Source of the DNA: Montifringilla adamsi
Lineage: Eukaryota > Chordata > Aves > Passeriformes > Passeridae
Direction of reading: 5' to 3'
NCBI GenBank assembly: GCA_017590115.1
Contig: JAGGNK010006335.1
Coordinates: 62,001 to 126,000, forward strand
DNA: 64,000 bases
Under the pieces are notes generated by a model. That model saw nothing but the letters and a program-made list of their open reading frames with translations. It did no database searches and was not told the origin of the DNA. The position numbers and the translations under genes were made by a program. This document shows, in pieces, positions 48,901-61,520 of the stretch. Position 1 is the stretch's first letter, and each line of letters opens with the position of its first letter.

Positions 48901-51394
48901 AGGGTAGTCTCTTTTTAAATGTTTCTTCCTTTTTTACAATCCATCCTGTAAGTCAATGATATGAATATTGGAAATATCAATAATTATTAAAAATTTGAGA
49001 GCAATGCTAGTTCCCTTTTTTCACAGTGTTAGAGAATTCATTTATCTTAATGGCGTTGGTAGCATTCAGAACAATCTCAATCAATAGGCAGAAACTAATT
49101 TCACAGCTCTGATCCCTGCACAGCCAGATTGCCTCAGCTGCAGTGACACCTATCAAAACAGTGTGAGGTCCAATCCTCAATCAAATGCTGTTTCGATGAA
49201 ATCAAGCAGAGCACAACTTCTTCATGCTGCCACTTCCAAAAAGAGCTACAGGAATAGGCACATCTCTGAAAAAAAACAGTTCTGTTGATACCAGACTCAA
49301 TGTAAATCACTGAACTTTATCTCAGCCTTGGCTGTGTTGAAAAAAAAAAAAACTGCTGTAATTTCATGGTTTGATGTGAAAGTTGATGGCTCCATTACCT
49401 CACTCGTGCTGAGTACATGTCTTGACGCTGCAAGGAACTGGGCCACACTAACTACCACATGCAAAATGCCCAAATGCCTATGAAACAGACTATCTAAAAG
49501 ATAGTGTTACAGACAAATATAGAGTAAATTTTGCTTTATTTTTCTATAAAAAAATAGCTAAGTGCAATCCTTGCAAAATAGGTGATAATTCACAATATCT
49601 CTGCCATGATTTAAGCTACAGGACTCAAACACAGTACAATTGCTAAGGCTTTAGGTACGCAAGATAGCAGAAGTATTTCCAGAACATGGAAAATGCAAAT
49701 AACTTCTACAAACATGAGATCTTCCAAATTAAATTGAACAAATGTAGCTTCATCAAGCACTTCCTTGCACTCCCAGAAGAGTACACCAGCTAAATATGCA
49801 GTGACTTGTCTCCTGATTTTCCAAGTTCCCCTTCCCCATCCAGAGAGCACAGGCAGATCAGCTCACAAAGTAAAGAGGTACTAGATAACAAAAGTCTTTC
49901 CAGTTTTTTGGAACTATGCAGAATTGCATTGCACAAATCAAAGTATAGGCTTTAATTGTGTAAGCCCAAGCGAAATCTTGTTTAAAGAGACATTATAAAA
50001 GTTTCAACTTCTTGAATAATCAGCAGAAACTTATTAATCACCCATAGGTAAAAAAGGACAAAATTACTTCAGTTAAGTTGATGTTCTGGCTTCCAGCGTT
50101 AGAGGTTCTTGATGCCTTCAAAGGTGAGTCCAAGGTACAGTGGTTCCTTACTGCTGTAATATTAACAATTAGCATAACTTTTTAAAGCCACTTGGGTTAT
50201 TTGATGAATTCTGTGCCTCCATTTGATTAGCAATAACTCAATACATAATTAAAAAAATGTCAGGATCATTGATAGTACTGCAGAAATGTTGAGGATATCA
50301 GAGTAGTCAGACTAGAAAAAAATAGAGACCTCTAATGTGGAAAACCATGAAGACTCTTCTCCCACAGCTCCATCAGTGGGCAAAAGGAATGCTGGTCAGT
50401 CCCATTTTTACAAAAATTGCCCATTAAGAAGCAACTGTAGCACACCAATCTCTGGTGTAAAACCAATCTTTTCAGAGTTACACCACCCAATTCTGCACAC
50501 ACCTACTTCTCCTAGTTATGGATCACTGCTCCATGTGCAAAGGTCAAAACTAAGATTTGCCACTCCCATAATGTGGCATTTTACGTATTGTTATGCCATT
50601 TACTGATAAGGAAAGATAAATATTTTGAAAATTAACCAGAATCACAGTATTTTGCTGTCGAACCTAGTTTACTTCATGCCACCTTGTGGTTGGGCCGCTG
50701 TCTTTAAAAGAACCAGAGAGTAAACATTTTACCCAGTCAGAATGGCAGCATCCTGCAGAAATCCTGCATCCCCTTTCCTCAAGTGTAAATGCTTACAGAA
50801 GGTGGGGATAACCAAGAACAGTGTCCAGACTTATCACATCTCACAGTTCTGTGATATTTAGAAAGTGTTTGTATAAAATGCTCTTTTCCCACTGGTTTCA
50901 GTGGGTTTGCACTGATAAACACTAACCCACATCCTGGCCATCTGTTCAAAAGAGCAAAGTACAAGAGTTTCATGATGCATTTTAATCTGCTCTGTGATTG
51001 CATTGTATTATTGAAACACTATAACCTGGAGGAAAAAAAACCCATAAAATATAAAATATAAAAACATAAAATAGAATAGAAGGCAAATAAGCATTGCTGA
51101 GTAAGCATAACTCAATTAGAATATATATGAATATATCGAATATATTTTCACTTCCTAAAAACAGCATCTTTTAATACAGAATTGCAAGAAATCCACCAAT
51201 ACCCAGTGCAAAATATTTGTGATCACTCTCACTATTGAATAAATTACAGGTACTAACAGATCAAAGAACAAATATTGTAATACAAAAAATTACATCAAGG
51301 AAGGAGAAGCCAGAAGCCTATTAAATAGAAATTATTAGAAGCACAGTTTCAAACTTAAGCACTGTTTAACAGAAAATTTTTCCTGTTTTGGAAA
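45974..51394. other. Unique non-coding sequence, no gene seen
   Basis: No gene was recognised. A 146-codon plus-strand open frame (45948-46388) starts inside the CR1 fragment and has no domain, so I treat it as chance. 46590-46860 is dense in TAATTA-type homeodomain cores, and 48360-49200 has similar TTAAT/ATTA-rich character. Both are candidate regulatory blocks only. A 13-bp tandem duplication lies at 47938-47963, an A12 run near 49341, and TA-rich sequence at 51030-51150. Confidence 0.65.
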
Positions 51395-51586
51395 AATGTA
51401 TAGATATTGGAATAGCTTGCTCAGGGAGCTGATGGAGTCCCCATGCCTGGAGGTGTTTAAGAGGCATCTGGATCTGGTGCTGGGTGATGTGGTTTAGTGG
51501 TTCAGGGCTTACAGGGTCAGTGCCAGGTGAACGACTGGACTGAATAATCTTAGAGGTCTCTTCCAACTTTGATTCTGTAGTCACAG
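51395..51586 (+). mobile_element. CR1 LINE 3'-end fragment
   Basis: Plus-strand CR1 3' end. The segment reads GGAATAGCTTGCTCAGGGAG, then GGAGTCCCCATGCCTGGAGG, then GACTGGACTGAATAATCTTA, then TCTCTTCCAAC, and ends in TGATTCTGTAG. This is the order of the ORF2 C-terminal coding region and short 3' UTR of CR1. The frame still partly reads as the Trp-Asn...Glu-Ser-Pro...Leu-Glu-Val-Phe-Lys motif of the CR1 ORF2 C-terminus. It is 5'-truncated, about 190 bp, and non-functional. Confidence 0.9.
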
Positions 51587-54500
51587 ATCTTGGCATCCTT
51601 GCTGTCTTTTGAATTTCTTTCATTCAGCTATAAAGCATGCTTTGACTTTGGTGGGCTTTGAATCAAGACTCACAAGCTGCAGGCACTGTAATTAAATGCC
51701 TCCACTTTATAACTGGCATGACTATTAGTGGATCAAATGAAGTTAGGTCTGCAGAGCATGTCTGCAGTAAAACAAGTCTGGAGCAGATCTTAGACTTACC
51801 ACAAAGCATCTCTGCAGTAGAAAAATTCCGTGGCTTTTTCTGTGATAAAAATCACTATAGCTATTCATGATGTTGCACTTTTTCAGAATGTGAGTAACTG
51901 TGATAATGACTGGACTAAGACCTTGATTTAGTATTGCCCTCTGTTATTATTCTATTACAAAGGTATCAGCACCAGGACACAGGAGATTTATGCATTGCCA
52001 GCCTGGATTCTGGGAAGGGGAAATGAGACAGACTAGGGCAGTTGTTGGTGCTTTTGGCAAAGGCAGTACTTCATTACTGGAAATCAGCATCAATGAAACT
52101 CTGCAGTTAGGGCCTGTGTAGTTTGAGGAGATTCACCCTGGACCTCTTTCACAACAAATCCCATCTGCTTTAGCAGTATAAGTGGAGAGAAACTTACTGC
52201 AGCATTTCATCTCTTGTGTTTGGTACTCCGCTCTGCAGCCAGCACCCTGCGCTAGGTAACACTTAAAGCAGAAGATGCCTAAATGAGTTTTTGAGCTGTT
52301 TATGGGGTGCTGGAGAAAAAAAAAATCAAAGCATCTACTACAAGCTGTCGTTAAACATCTTACTGCAACCTACTCAGATTTGTCTTTCAGTGAAAACTTA
52401 AATAACAATTGTTAATGTACTTTCTGGAGTGACAGCCACACTCTGCATGAACGTCACGCCCCACAGGTGCTCAGCAATGCAGTGCGCTACACATGTAGAG
52501 GTGGAAGGCTCTGTGAACAAAGTGAAAACACCACAGAAGCAGGAGCAGCCTTTGAGAACAAAACATCTGTTACAGAAAAATATGCAAAGCCATGGAAATT
52601 TCAGTTGAAATGAGGTGGGTGAGCAATCACAGGAGCCACAACAACCAAGTAGCGGAGCAACCGATCAGTGTCCACCCCCTCTTGGCTGAGCTTTGGTTGT
52701 CAATTCCCTGCTGTCTTCCCCAGCCGGTGGTTTGCTTCCCACATGGATGAGTAATCCAGCTTCAGTTGGGTTGGAGAGGTTGCCCAGCCCAGCACTCCTC
52801 ATTCTGGTAGCTAAGGTAGTGCTTTGACCTGCAGGAGCAAAATATCTAGAGCCCACTTGCTGAGGAGAAGGATTCCATTGAATGGGGTAAAGAAATTATG
52901 GAAACTTCATATGGAACTACACCATGGACAGGAACCTAGCACCAATCTTTAAAAATAGGCTGTATCTCAGGTTTATTTTCTACCTTAGAGGAAGGATATT
53001 TGTGTGAATTATAGTGTGTCCACACTTGAATGCAACATTCTATGTGCAACTGCCAATATTTAGAAAATATTTAATTATTCTTTAACTTCTCGCCTTTTTT
53101 TATGTTCCTTTGCACAACAGTTGCTGCCTAAGCAAAAAGCTAGTTTGGGAGTTTTTAAATGTGCTTGGGGGAAGAGTCTCCAAAGCAACATTCATGTGAC
53201 CAAATTACTAGAACTGCCTGACAATCTTTGAATTCATGCCATTTCAATTAAAAAGGTTTAAAAAAACCATCGTTTTCACAGGAGCCTTGTTCATTGTAGC
53301 CATAAGACAAAGACAACATCCACCATGTTAATTAAATAGGAGAGAGGGGAAAAGAAAAAGTAGAATTTAGAAGCTAATTAGCATAACATAGCTAATGGGT
53401 GAAAGAACCCCTAGAAATACAAGACAGGAGAAAAGTAGGTTTTACTAAAGACAGGATGAATGGTAACATTTTATTCCCTGCTAAAAATACTTTTTTGACC
53501 ATTATCATATTTAACCCTTTTCAAAAGTGAAATGTAAGTACAGATTTTTCTATTTCTTCATGGACTTAGAGGATTTTGGGGGAAAGATGAATGGGAGCTG
53601 CTAAGAGAGCTCTGTAAGAAGCGACAATTTAATAAATTTAAAAAGAAAAAGAAAAGCCTTTACATGCAAAATAAACAAATCTTACTGTTCTTACATACAT
53701 AATTCAGCAACATGAGATTGCTGTTTGACCAAGGACCCTGGCTGGTTGGCTACCCTCTACATGCAGGTGTGTTATGAGGGACTGTCCCAAACCTACCCTC
53801 AAACACTTTGTGTCATCAGGCCAGAGAACCCCAAGCTGATGCCTTCTGGGAAGCTGTGCTGCACCTTTAGTGGGATTGGCATTGGTTTAAGCAACTGGTC
53901 TAACTGTTTGACTGAAAAGAGGCTGAGGGCCCATTCTTCACAGCTGCAATTTTTTGTGTGTCTTTTACGTGATATTTCATGCATGTTTATTCAATAACTC
54001 ATTTGGATGCTGGCCAGTAATCTGCAGGTACACAGAGATTTTGATTTATTCTAAGGCAGGGCATTTTCTGGGACAGAGAGGAGTATTGCACACCATATTT
54101 TGTTACCAATAAAATCAACACATCACTTAAATTTAATATGTAGTATTAGACACACTATCATTATTCCTGCATCCATTTCTTCATCAGTTTGAGGAGTTAA
54201 CAAGCAAAGTAGGCTGTAGAGCTGATCCCTCTGCTCAAAGGAGCAGAGCGCTTTGAATTGTTTTGACAATGGTTTGGTTCATTTTATTTCATCTCAGTAG
54301 GGAATAAAGTTCTCTGCAGAAGGGAAGACATAACAGGAAATCACAGCCAGGATTATGAGCATCAGTTTATGGAGGGGAAATGATTAATTCATCTAATTTC
54401 TGTTGAACCTACTTGTTTCTGGGACATGGAGCAGGCTCTGAGTAGAAGCTGCATGGGAGACAAGCAGGAGCTGTAGCCATAGTCCCCAAAACCTGCATCA

Positions 54501-55037
54501 ATTACAGCACGACCCTTGATCAAAAAATGCAAGTGTCCTGAGCAGCAATTGCCATTACATTTGTAGCTGACATTTTATGAGCTGTTCCTGCTTCAGCTCA
54601 AGAATTAACTTGAGAGTTAGCTGCATCCCACAGAGTAATGTGTTAATCATTAGCACTGTAACTACAATGAAGGGGGCATTCACTGCCTTTAGCGTACCAG
54701 TTGTCTCCACTGTGCTTCGTTCATCAGGACCAGCATCTTCTGATCAGCTGCAGGGACACCCCCTGGAGTCACATTAATCCTGTCAATTCAGTCAGTCTCT
54801 GTGGCTCTGCAGGATATGGCTGCTATCTGCAGGATCAGAGATGCTCTTCTGCTTGTTCTAAGTTCAGCATGGGTCCCAAGGCAAAAGCTGCAAACACCTT
54901 CCCACATGTGCTCTGAGAGGAGGGCTGGCAGACACACAGTAGGGCCTTCAGCCGCATGAGTAGCAGCTCAGCAGGTGGGTGGCAGGTCAGAGGGGATGTC
55001 ACGCAGGGGCTGGAATAGTCACAGCAGAACGCAGTGT
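51587..55037. other. Unique non-coding sequence, no gene seen
   Basis: No gene or RNA was recognised. 52640-52860 is more GC-rich and has a 63-codon minus-strand open frame without a known domain. An A10 run lies near 52317. Open frames are under about 90 codons. Confidence 0.65.
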
Positions 55038-55123
55038 CTTCCAGCACTAAGATCACTCCTGTAGCCTTCCAGCACTAAGATCACTTCCAGCAGCCTTCCA
55101 GCACTAAGATCACTCCTGTAGCC
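55038..55123 (+). repeat. Three-copy 28/29-bp minisatellite
   Basis: Units start at 55038, 55066 and 55095 and share CTTCCAGCACTAAGATCACT. The first and third continue with CCTGTAGC, while the middle one has TCCAGCAGC. The short period difference (28 against 29) comes from that variation. The array reads as a repeated Ser-Asp-Leu-Ser-Ala-Gly motif on the minus strand, a by-product of the repetition. Confidence 0.93.
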
Positions 55124-58100
55124 AGTGACCTTGGGTCTGCTGGCTTGGTCCCTGAGGTGGAGAGCAGGCACATACACACCAAGGAGACTGCAGCTGTCAG
55201 GGATGCTTGGAGTGCTTGCAATAACCACCCCAGTGGAGGTCCCACCAGTATCTGTCCTATGTGAAGGGAGGTCCTGTCTTCATCCCTTTGGGCACTCAAA
55301 GAGGAGATACTGCCCAGGCACCCTCTCTGCCTGTCCTGACCTGCCCTGAGAAGTGGCTGTCTGGGACTGCTTTACTGCCTTCACATGTGTCTAAGGATAA
55401 ACTATTCTTTTCATCTTCACAGCTCTTGGGAGGTGCTCCAAGACCACCGTGATAAATAAATAGGTGGCTAATTGCCATCTGTTAAGGTAAATTAACAAGA
55501 AACGAGTAACAAGCTGGCTGGGTGGGAAAGATTTCATTGGCAGTTTTCTTTTTTTGCTGCTGTTCAGCTGTGGGCAGCGTGAGCTGGGACTTGTATTGAT
55601 TGTTCTGCTTGTAATTTAGCATAAATGCAAATGCAGGTTGAGACCCAGCATGTTCTGTTTAGTAGAAACCATGAAGAGAAAAGGAAATTGCTATAAATTA
55701 AGTGTTCGTGTCTCTACAGGCATTGAGATGGGGATTCTGATTTATTTTAGCAGTGGCAGAGAGAGGCAGTAACAGCAAAACAACATTTATTTGAAGAAGA
55801 AAGACTGACTAGGAGCCTGCCAGCAGTTGCGAAAGTTTTTTATCTCAGTAAGTAAAATAAGAGTTTTCAGAATATTGTCAACAGATAACAACATAGAAAA
55901 AGTTTGCAAACACATAACATGAGAGAAACCATACATTTCATACCAAAGGTTCATCTACTTCAGGACCCTGACTCCAGCCCGACTGCAAGCCAAATCCCAG
56001 AAAAGACTGAGCATAAGGCAAGTACACCTAGCACTTTCCTTGAAAACTTGACCACACCTTCATTTGCAGCACTGGAGTCTTTCCGAGCCTACTGCAGATT
56101 CGTCTTTTATGTACCTTTCTTGGCCTGGTTTCCACACATCTGAGATCAAACATCACATGTGGATTCAGCTGCCTGCTAGCCCAGCACTTCTGATTCAAGC
56201 AATTATTTCAAAGAAAGCTCAGATTTATTTAAGGTAGAAGGGCTGTCTCCTCTCCACAAATTATTTAGACCGGTGATCTCAGCTCTCTCCATGTTTGACA
56301 GATTAGTACTTAAACAAACCCTACAGACTGCAAAATGTCATTCAGAGAGGAACTGAAAGCATTTTTTTAACTAAGATGCATGACTTTAAAATCTATTCCT
56401 ACCCTTGAAAAAGTATTATGTGGATGTTCAATCCTTTACATTTACTTGAACTTTTATTACAGAATTTTCTTAGCAGAAGAGAAAAGAATTTTGATTTGCA
56501 TTGGTTTATTACAGTTAAGTTCTTTCAGAACTGCAGAGCCATTATGAATATGGAAAAGGAATCAGATTTTACCTTAGTTTGTATATCAACAATTGAATTA
56601 TAAAAAAAAATAAAATTCAGACTCAGCAGAGTTTCACCTATGAGACAAAAAATAAAATTAAAACCAAGTAAAAGACATTAATATGTTCAAGGTTTTGGGA
56701 GACTTTCACTTTAGTACAATATTCAAACTTATTGGATGCAATTAAGGAAAAATACTTCTCTTTCTGGGCAATTTTGGCCTGGTTTTTCTGGTCTTGTTTT
56801 GTGGTCATCACACTGATCTCATCCCTTGCATTCTGTCTTAAAACAAGTGATCTCTGAATTGACTCTCACTGGGGAAACCAAAGCAAAGTTCACAGAGCCG
56901 AAGCCCACAGCAAGAGCAGAAATTTAAAAAATCTTGTGACTGTCTCTACTGCTGCAGTGTCATTTTTTAGTAGCAGCAGAGAAGGGAGGCCCAGCGCAAA
57001 AACAACCTCGCTGTCCTTACACTTAGAAGCATGCCAAGCTGCACACCACTGCTCTGCTGTGAACAGCTTGGGAAGGGCAGGGGCTTCCCATATCTCTCAG
57101 AGGACAAATTGCCTTTGGAAGCATCAAACAGTTCTTACCTGGTTGCACTTCTGTCACCTCGGTGTGATGCTTTCAAAAATTCCCTTAATTCAGAAAAGTA
57201 AGTGGATAGTAAGATGAGTGACAGTGAAACACGGTGACATAAGTCGTCCTGTTGGTCAAACCTACATGGCTTTGGAGAGATATTGCTTGTTTCCAGAGAG
57301 AGAAGATGTGTGTGTCAGGGATGCCTGAGTCACAGAGGGTATTCACAACTTCCCCAGGCATGCCTGGAGCTCTGGCAGAGGCACTGCATGAAATTGCAGT
57401 TCTTTATCCAAAAGGGGAAAAAAAAAATCTAAGGCCTACACAAACTGCAGGCACAGTACGAAACTCCAAAGCCCATAATCCTCTCCCTGAGAGAAATGAA
57501 GCACAAGCTAAGTCCTCATAGCGTAAATACAGCATCAGACACCCACAGCCTGCCACCTGTACTCCTTAGCTGTTCCATTTCACTGCAGTCTGCTCTGCTG
57601 CAGCTCTTCAATCATCATAGTATAATTAATCCTCAGCCTTTTGTAAAGCCTCAGTTCTAGGAGTCAGAACAGAAGAATGAGTTCCCACTTTTGGAAAAAC
57701 AAAGGCTTCCAACCTCCCATGATGCTGAGAAAAAAACTAAAACTGTGAACCAGGAAATGCAAAAGCAGCTAATATGTATGTATTTATTTTTCAGTCTCAG
57801 AACTGAAGCTCACAAGTTTTGACTACTCTACAAACTGCCACATAATTGTGTTCATTGCATAAATTTTCCTCAGGCTCATCTGGCATAATCTTACAAATAT
57901 CTATGGCATTGGTGTACTTTTAGAAGTTTATTCTTTTGAAAGAGCTTAGAAACAGGTGTAAAGACACAGGTAAAGCTATTTTTAAACTTGTAAAGATGCT
58001 TATAGTGGAAGAGTAATTTATTGAAAAGAACCTACAGGAAAAAATGGGAACTCTTTTTCTCCAGTCATTAGGTCAGCAGCTGAAATGTAGGTTTGATTTC

Positions 58101-59690
58101 CCCTCTACCCTTTGAAAACTTTCATGATGCTAGCCAATCTTATCTGTCCTCTTGAACAACTGGTTACCACTTCTCTGTTTGCATGGATGGGGACAGCAAC
58201 CCCCGCGGTGGCCAAGGCTCCCACCGTGCTATTTACCCACGACCCACTACCTCAGGAGGTGAGAACTGCTAACAAAACAAGAAAAAGGGAAAAAAAATAG
58301 TACTGAAGGAACTTGCAACTGTGATTTTTTCCTGTGCCAGATTTTCTAACCCAAAGACTGCAGAGTCCCCTGGAGCTGTTGTTGCTGGAGACAAAGATAT
58401 CTCCATATCCACAGGGCCAGATTGCTGAACTTGGACTTGGGAGCGCTGGTCCTCACACATCACTGTAATGCTCCATGGCTGGGTCACCAAAGACAAGCCA
58501 AACCTGGTGACACCACTGCTTCCCCTGTGAAGCTGGAACAGCCAGTCCATAAAACGTAAGGAGTGAAAATTAGCAGCTTTAACACAGCAGACAAAGTCTG
58601 CTGCACTAATACAAGCAGACTTTAACTCCATTCCCAGGAGAACTGAGACACAGACTGCCCTGGACCAAGGAGGTAATGTAGCTTGAACAGAGCAAGCAGA
58701 GTTCTCTGCTCCGTGCACTGTCCATGCATTAAGGGCAGGTTATAATAGCAGAAATACAGGGCAGAGCAGCTCCTTCCTGAGAGTCAAAGGTAGGCATTAA
58801 TGTGGGGTTTGGGGATAACCAGAACTCAGAGTAGGTTATGCAGCACTGAGAGCTTAGTAATATCTTCTCATTTTTTACTGGAATCACTATACCCATTTGT
58901 TTGTTTAGGAGCACTGATTCTGTCTCTGTTAGGTGAAATTTGAGGATGGATCATATATTCTAAACCATTTTTTGCTTCCCTTGATGACACCTGTCAGTTA
59001 CTCAATAGCTGACAGCAAATGTTGTTCTATTGATTTATTTTTCTAACACTACAAATCATGCCAGAAGATGGATGTGAGCCTCTTATAGTAAAAACATTTT
59101 TTAAAACAGAAAGAAAAATACAACAAAAATAACCACTAAGCATAGCTCACTTCCCCCTCTCCCCTAAGGTAAATGGATAGTTGCAAACAACCTTTTTTTT
59201 CCCTTGGTTAAAGCTTGCCATCTGGTGGAATAAGACCAAATCAGCTGCTCTGCTATGGGAGGAAAATAGGGGAAAACACCCTTTTTCTTAGAGAAACAAC
59301 CTTCTGGTACTGCCATAAGACAGAAGCTGAATCAATCAGATACAGCTGACCTTGTCTGCCTGCAAAGCTAAATATGGAGCTGAAGAAATAATGTTGGCAC
59401 ACCAGTAGATTTCGAACTTTGACAGCACAGGAGCTTTATTTAATTTGATCAGCTCACACAAAGGGTTTTAAATTGTGCTCAGCAAAGACACACTGCCATT
59501 CTCTCATAGAATTTTCAAAGCTAACATTATTTATGTTGTATAAATTATGTTTTATTTTTTCAAATTGAACAAAAGAAAATCTCTTGTGACCAGAAAAGTA
59601 CTATTCTTTATTCTTGAATTAGCCCTTCAGAAAGATTCTTGCCAGACAACCTGTTTTCTTATGAGAAAAGGTAGGACAGTGAAAGTGCAA
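55124..59690. other. Unique non-coding sequence, no gene seen
   Basis: No gene was recognised. The longest open frame of the window, 149 codons on the minus strand at 58269-58718, has no domain and is within chance length. 55440-55660 carries a perfect ATGCAAAT octamer and TAATT cores. A short CpG-rich patch lies at 58190-58260. Confidence 0.65.
55625..55632 (+). promoter_or_regulatory. Octamer motif ATGCAAAT (POU-factor site, candidate)
   Basis: A perfect match to the POU/Oct consensus ATGCAAAT in an otherwise unremarkable stretch that also contains TAATTT and TAATTG cores. Single 8-mers occur by chance about once per strand per 64 kb, so this is only a candidate site. Confidence 0.25.
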
Positions 59691-59862
59691 GAGGTGAGGG
59701 GGCAGAAGATAAAGAATAAAAGGAAAGGAAACAGAGGTGGGTGGAGGAGGAGAGGAGCAGGGAGAGGAGGAGGGAAGGGGGAGAAAAAGAGAAGCGGGGG
59801 AGAAAGGGGAAGGGGAAAGGGGAGGGGAATGGAAGAGATGGAGGCAGAAAGTGGGAAAGAAA
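59691..59862 (+). repeat. Near-homopurine (GA-rich) tract
   Basis: About 170 bp of G and A with only a handful of interruptions. It includes purine-only runs of about 36 bases (59759-59794) and 34 bases (59796-59829). Composition shifts from GGA/GAGG units to GGGGAAA units. Open frames in several phases on both strands (Arg/Gly/Glu-rich or Pro/Ser/Phe-rich) are artefacts of the composition. Such tracts can adopt triplex (H-DNA) structure and are hard to sequence. Confidence 0.93.
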
Positions 59863-61520
59863 CCAGTTCCTTCACATGAATTTCAATTTGATAGTACTAG
59901 TGATAGTCCTAGTAACTGGAAGAAGCCGGAAAAATGTAGGTTATGAAGCTACCAAGGAAATATGATCATCTTTCCATTGCTGTTCTTCAGCTTTTAAGAA
60001 GAGCAGATAAAATACACTTATCCAGGGATACTCTACAGCTACCTTTCCCTCAGTTTCCCTCAGAACAGGTGCAATTTATAATTAAAGTGAGGCTAATGTT
60101 ACAAGATCTACTTTTAAAGAAAGGAGAAAAATGCTTTTGAATCTGTGAGGTTTTTTCCCCATCTCCTGTATTTGAGCAAAAGCAATTATGATAATTTAAT
60201 TACCTTTTTTTCCTCCTCATACTCCTGTGTAGAAATGGGAACAGTAGGTGAAGGACCTTCTACCAAGTGCTGGGGCATGAAACCTTATCCTTCTTGAAGG
60301 AATATATTCTTCTTCTAAAGTGAGATCCTGTTTCTGCTGAAGCCAAAGCCAGGAATTTCTAGCAGGATCACAAGGAAACATGGTCTGTTTTGCAGCACTG
60401 CAAGACACCAAACACCCTCCTTCCTGCCCTGTTCCTCACCCTGGGGTTATCAGGTGAAACTATACACACCTGTGTATTATTTATGGGATCAAGAGCCGAC
60501 AGTCTGCTCAGTTCCTCTCCCACATCTTCTCCTGCAGTCTCTCTTGCTATCTATTCCTCATGGTGGATAGAGTAGATGCAGAGGGAAAGAGCAGAGGCAG
60601 TGAGAGACTCCTTTTCTCCTGCCATCCTCCTTTGGTGCAACAACCAAAAAGATATTTAAACCCCCTCAGTTGAAACAGCTATGGAAATACAGGACAGTTT
60701 GCACTCTGCCCCCCACCTCTGGCTCAGAGAGCAGTAATGGTCATGACTGCTGCTCATTTACTTTACCTTCAGAGCCCCAGGGTGAATTACAGTGTGATAC
60801 AAAAGTAAGCCACCATAGTAAATAAGTGTCTGGATCTGCTCTTCAGAGTGTGTACATGTGTGTTGGCTTAATTCACTTATTTTCATGACAAGTGTCTGTG
60901 ACAAAACACTATTTTCCTTCCCTTTACTAAATTCCTGAAAGTGCTGCTCTTCAGCAGAACTCCCTAGGAACATCAGACAAAGTCCAGAAACCCCACCTCC
61001 CACACCCCTTTTCAGAAGGTGCAGCCCTCTTCCTGATCAGGATGTTTAACCCCCAAAATACCTCGCCACTTTCTTAACCCAGGGATGCTGTGGGATGCTT
61101 GCCCTCAAGGTTTCTAGGTACGGAAACACTACCGCCTGAAGGTAATGGGTAAGAAGTTTATCCTCTCATTATTATGCTCTATGTGACTCAGACATTTCCC
61201 TTTGACAGCAGTCAAGGCAGAGCATTAGGAAATCTGTAGAATGGTGATTCCAGTATTGCGAGGAATGAACAGATATTGTGTGTTTTACTACCTATATGCC
61301 TAGTGGTCAGGGAATTTTTTAATCTGTTGTAATTTTAGTTCTGCTGGTCTGCTCTATTTTTGTCTCTTCCTCTAGGGTATGTTAGTGGGAGGTTTACCGC
61401 ACCAGCTAGTGTCAGCTTTTTGTTTTGCTGAGTCCCTCACCATCCTCAGTGCCAATGATTCCAGCTGTGAACCAATCTAGATTAGCTCAATGTGGGAGAA
61501 TACAGAGTAGCCTGGAGCTA
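59863..61520. other. Unique non-coding sequence, no gene seen
   Basis: No gene, RNA or recognised transposon. Open frames are at most about 80 codons. It ends at the 3' terminus of a minus-strand CR1 copy. Confidence 0.65.

Noticed and set aside
52770..52795. AGGTTGCCCAG, a phrase found in CR1 ORF2
   Set aside because: The flanking bases do not continue as CR1 on either strand, so it is a chance 11-mer.
58269..58718. 149-codon minus-strand open frame
   Set aside because: Within the length expected by chance for about 128,000 codon positions over six frames. No recognisable domain, and the 3' part is an A-rich stretch that reads as Phe-rich.
59547..59965. Several overlapping Gly/Arg/Glu-rich and Pro-rich frames
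   Set aside because: All read through the homopurine tract in different phases. This is a composition artefact.
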